From Phycisphaerae bacterium (GTDB lineage: Bacteria; Planctomycetota; Phycisphaerae; UBA1845): a stretch of DNA of 38,177 nucleotides. The DNA is taken from positions 1 to 38,177 of the forward strand of contig JAFGJQ010000347.1 in NCBI GenBank assembly GCA_016929015.1, given 5' to 3'. The notes under the pieces were generated by a model, which saw only the letters and a list, made by a program, of their open reading frames with translations, searched no databases and was not told the DNA's origin. Of this stretch, positions 35,858 to 38,177 are shown piece by piece. Made by a program: the position numbers and the translations under genes. The stretch's first letter is position 1. Every line of letters begins with the position of its first letter.

Positions 35858-35873
35858 CGTAACATAGGTTACG
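35858..35873. repeat. Perfect inverted repeat
   Basis: CGTAAC and GTTACG flank a four-base ATAG centre. It could be a protein-binding dyad or a small hairpin; no promoter elements adjoin it. Confidence 0.5.
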
Positions 35874-36018
35874 GATCTCCTAATCCTGAGGCGTTTCCGT
35901 TTCCTTCGGGATGCCTAGTCAGGTGCCCAGGAGAAGCAACCAGGCCTTCCCCTGCCACCATCACGGTCCGCCGGGCGTTCATGCGGCAAAAAAACGGTAC
36001 CGATAACCAGAAAGTTAA

Positions 36019-36056
36019 TTGACTTAATAAAGAGACTTAATTAGGATACCTAATTA
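36019..36056 (+). promoter_or_regulatory. Promoter with palindromic operator for the GH16-like gene
   Basis: TTGACT (36019-36024), 17 bases, then TAGGAT (36042-36047). The -10 lies inside a perfect inverted repeat TAATTAGG-ATA-CCTAATTA (36038-36056), and the octamer GACTTAAT occurs twice, at 36021 and 36034. This local AT-rich island contrasts with the GC-rich surroundings and looks like a regulated promoter. Confidence 0.55.
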
Positions 36057-36169
36057 TCGCCCGATCCCATTGAGGGTTGGCGATGCCGGATCGCATTACG
36101 CCGGGGCGGCCGAACGAGCTGCGGATCTCGCCCGGTCCCCGGATCACCTCCTCTGCGAAAGGCACTGCA

Positions 36170-38177
36170 ATGCACACGCGGTCAAGAGTCATTGCCATGG
36201 GCGTTTGCCTTCTTCTGCCATGGCTGGCGTCACACGACGCCGCGGCGGAGCAATGGGACTTCGAGGCGCCGCTCGGACTGGCCGACTGGGAGAATGACAG
36301 CTCCCCGCCGACGGCCGACACATTCGAGCTGGCCACCTTCGACTCCAAGAGCGTCCTGACGGTGACCGCCGAGGCGGACACCAACGATCGGGTGAAGGTG
36401 CGTACGGTCGACACGTTCCGGACGGGCACGTACACGTGGCACGTCTACATTCCGACGCTGCAGGAGCAGGGAGCCACCAACGCGATCGCGGCGTTCCTCT
36501 ACTCCGATCAGTCGGGCAATGACACCAACGCCCGCGAGATCGACTTCGAGATCGGCGAGGGCACCTCGGCCCATAGGCAGCAGTACAGCGTGCCGGCCGG
36601 TCACCTGCTGTGCTGGATGACCGTCCAGCATGACGACAGCTCCGGCACCGTGCTGGACCAGGTCGCCTTCCAGCCGGCCAACCCGGCGGACCACGTCGCC
36701 CGCGGCTACTGGTACACGTACACGATCGAACTGACGAAGGACTCGTGGGGCCGGTACGTTGTGTCGTGGTACATTCAGAAGGACGGCGGGTCCGTCGTGA
36801 AGGCCCGGCCTGACGCCGTCTGCGGCTACGGTCCGGCAGACACAGACTTTCACATCTACTGCAGTTCGGAGAACTTCGACACCAACTGGATCGGCGACCA
36901 CAACCCGCCTCAGTCGGATCAGGTGGGCCATTTCGATTGGGCCGGCTTTACCGACGGCGCCACCAATCTGATTACCGATGTCGAATCGGACACCACCGCC
37001 GGCGCCGCTCCGCCCGGGTCCGCCGCGCGCGAATGGACCCGTTTCGGCCCGGCATATGACTCCATCCTGATCGGCCAGCCGCCGGCCCCTGACCCGGTGT
37101 TGCTGACCGATCTGTCCGAGCCCGACTTCACGGAATGGAGCGAAGCGAACCCGCAGCCCGGCGATCCCGGCTACGACCCTGACCTGCACGGCGGCTTCCC
37201 GGATACGGCCATTGACTATGAGTGGAGCCGCTTCGGCGCGGCGTTCAACGGCATCTACTTGCTGACCACGGCCGCCGCCGACGGGCCGACCGTCTACTAC
37301 AAGGCGCGGCGCACGGGCGGAGCGAACATGACGATGGGGCTCGTCTTCGAGGAAAGTGACGGCGACGTGTGGGCGGCGAAGGTCCCGCACACGCTGACGA
37401 CCTCATCTGTGGAGTACTCACTGGAATTGACGAGTGCTCACCTGGAGCTTGCCGATTCGAGCGGCGGCGGCGACCTGGATCACCACATCGCCTTGCTGGG
37501 GTTCCAGATCCTCAGCAACGGGGACAGCGGCACGCCGTCGTTTGATATCGACGATCTGTACTGGGCCTCCGCGCAGCAGCCCGCGAACAAGATTCTGATC
37601 ACGGACATTTCGACCGACACGGTGGGCACGTATCCGCCGGGGTCGGACCGGGCCTGGACGCGGTTCGGCAACGCCTTCAACACGCTGGACATCGTGAGCG
37701 GGACGCTGCACGCCATCACCGATTTCATCAACGGAACCACGTACAACCTTCGCTACAACGTCGTGGGTACCGAGCTGGACATGGGCAGCCCGCCCCCGGA
37801 TCGGTATTTGAAGGTGCTCACGGATTGGAGCGTCGGCTCGTCGCTCGGCATCCGCTACAACATCGCGAACGCGCCGCTGGACATCTCGTCCGGCCCCGCG
37901 ATGTCGTATCGAATCTCGTACACCAAGGAGGCGGGTGCCACGGGCGATCCGCAGGTGAAGTTCGTGGTGGAGGAGACGGACGGGGACGTGTGGGAAGGGC
38001 GCGTCGCGATCACGCCCACCAGCACGGAACAGATGTACACCCAGGAGATCGACTTCCGGAAGATGCAGAAGGTGGACGGAAGCGGCGATGGATCGCTCGA
38101 TCCGTCCGAGATCGAGCGGATCGGCTTCAGCCTGATCGCCGACGGCGCGACGGGCCAGGGCGCGTTCCACATCGACG
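36170..38177 (+). CDS. Exported GH16-like glycoside hydrolase with repeated modules, 3' end outside the window
   Basis: The frame is open from 36170 to the window edge, at least 669 residues with no stop. Residues 1-26 form a signal peptide (MHTRSRVIAMGVCLLLPWLA, cleavage near DAAA). The first domain (about 27-262) has a concanavalin-type pattern and the GH16 active-site motif EIDFE (E123, D125, E127), suggesting cleavage of beta-glucan or galactan-type polysaccharide. Three similar units follow, near 266, 310 and 475, with (L/I)(L/I)TD and W(T/S)RFGxA(F/Y) motifs. Two SDGDVW/TDGDVW beta segments near 400 and 610 suggest carbohydrate-binding repeats. An in-frame ATG at 36083 also has a ribosome-binding site, but 36170 gives the proper signal peptide. 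Confidence 0.8.
   Translation, partial: MHTRSRVIAMGVCLLLPWLASHDAAAEQWDFEAPLGLADWENDSSPPTADTFELATFDSKSVLTVTAEADTNDRVKVRTVDTFRTGTYTWHVYIPTLQEQGATNAIAAFLYSDQSGNDTNAREIDFEIGEGTSAHRQQYSVPAGHLLCWMTVQHDDSSGTVLDQVAFQPANPADHVARGYWYTYTIELTKDSWGRYVVSWYIQKDGGSVVKARPDAVCGYGPADTDFHIYCSSENFDTNWIGDHNPPQSDQVGHFDWAGFTDGATNLITDVESDTTAGAAPPGSAAREWTRFGPAYDSILIGQPPAPDPVLLTDLSEPDFTEWSEANPQPGDPGYDPDLHGGFPDTAIDYEWSRFGAAFNGIYLLTTAAADGPTVYYKARRTGGANMTMGLVFEESDGDVWAAKVPHTLTTSSVEYSLELTSAHLELADSSGGGDLDHHIALLGFQILSNGDSGTPSFDIDDLYWASAQQPANKILITDISTDTVGTYPPGSDRAWTRFGNAFNTLDIVSGTLHAITDFINGTTYNLRYNVVGTELDMGSPPPDRYLKVLTDWSVGSSLGIRYNIANAPLDISSGPAMSYRISYTKEAGATGDPQVKFVVEETDGDVWEGRVAITPTSTEQMYTQEIDFRKMQKVDGSGDGSLDPSEIERIGFSLIADGATGQGAFHID

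Larger units (their letters stand above)
35518..36169. other. Intergenic region before the GH16-like gene
   Basis: About 650 bases with no supported gene up to the start at 36170 (the alternative start at 36083 would shorten it). It holds a small hairpin GCGAC-GCCAG-GTCGC (35525-35539), a perfect inverted repeat CGTAAC-ATAG-GTTACG (35858-35873), and an AT-rich promoter near 36019-36056. The 35900-36000 segment shows nothing recognisable. Confidence 0.55.

Noticed and set aside
34999-35865. 288-codon minus-strand open frame over the protease and downstream gap
   Set aside because: It is antisense to the clear serine-protease gene and shows no recognisable domain.
36230-38170. Long minus-strand open frames opposite the GH16-like gene
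   Set aside because: They are antisense frames in GC-rich coding DNA; the plus strand has a signal peptide, domain motifs and continuous family-like sequence.

Overview
The window is GC-rich bacterial chromosome, most likely from a member of the Planctomycetota (a Phycisphaerae-like lineage is my best guess). The evidence is indirect: two exported proteins ending in planctomycete-style dockerin-like DxDxD tails, an M56/carboxypeptidase-regulatory/TlpA fusion next to a BlaI repressor, a rhomboid protease, a GH3-family adenylating enzyme, and many singleton housekeeping genes separated by low-complexity intergenic DNA. No rRNA, tRNA, CRISPR array, insertion sequence or phage gene was seen.

Layout. 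1-2 kb: an exported dockerin-tailed protein (+) and a membrane-anchored amidase-like protein that lacks its zinc ligands (-). 2.1-8.7 kb, all on the minus strand: gap, pgk, a RecF/SMC-like ATPase, a small TOPRIM-like protein, rpe, a histidine-phosphatase-like protein without catalytic residues, and accD. The ATPase, TOPRIM-like, rpe and phosphatase-like genes are joined by three successive 4-base stop/start overlaps, so a module that looks like a two-gene OLD/PARIS-type system is translationally coupled to central carbon metabolism. 8.9-11.1 kb: a good promoter, a roughly 320-nt structured leader, a second exported dockerin-tailed protein and a clear terminator. 11.2-18.1 kb: thiO, an RluD-type pseudouridine synthase, metK, a 45-codon rpmH (bL34), rnc and a GH3 enzyme. 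18.1-18.6 kb: an intergenic stretch with two kinds of phased short repeats.

18.6-27.7 kb, minus strand: an OPT-family transporter with an unusual ~195-residue internally duplicated insert, a rhomboid protease, a methyltransferase-like protein, a Thi4-type thiazole synthase, a NifX/FeMo-co-type protein with a glycine-rich tail, a class I aminotransferase and a DUF4213/DUF364 protein. Several of these are plausible metal, sulfur or cofactor-handling proteins. 28.1-33.5 kb: a SatP-type acetate transporter, then a blaI-blaR1-like regulatory pair. The receptor-protease gene also carries about eight carboxypeptidase-regulatory repeats and a C-terminal thioredoxin domain. The blaI promoter is flanked by two matching 16-bp operators 42 bp apart.

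33.9-35.5 kb: an exported NUC-family nuclease and a Nal1-like trypsin-fold protease, adjacent and co-oriented, form a second candidate effector module. 36.2 kb to the end: a long exported protein with a GH16 EIDFE active-site motif and repeated modules, cut off by the window edge and preceded by a promoter whose -10 lies in a perfect palindrome.

The strongest candidates for something undescribed are the ATPase/TOPRIM-like pair embedded in the pgk-rpe operon, the nuclease/protease pair, and the long structured leader at 8.9-9.25 kb.
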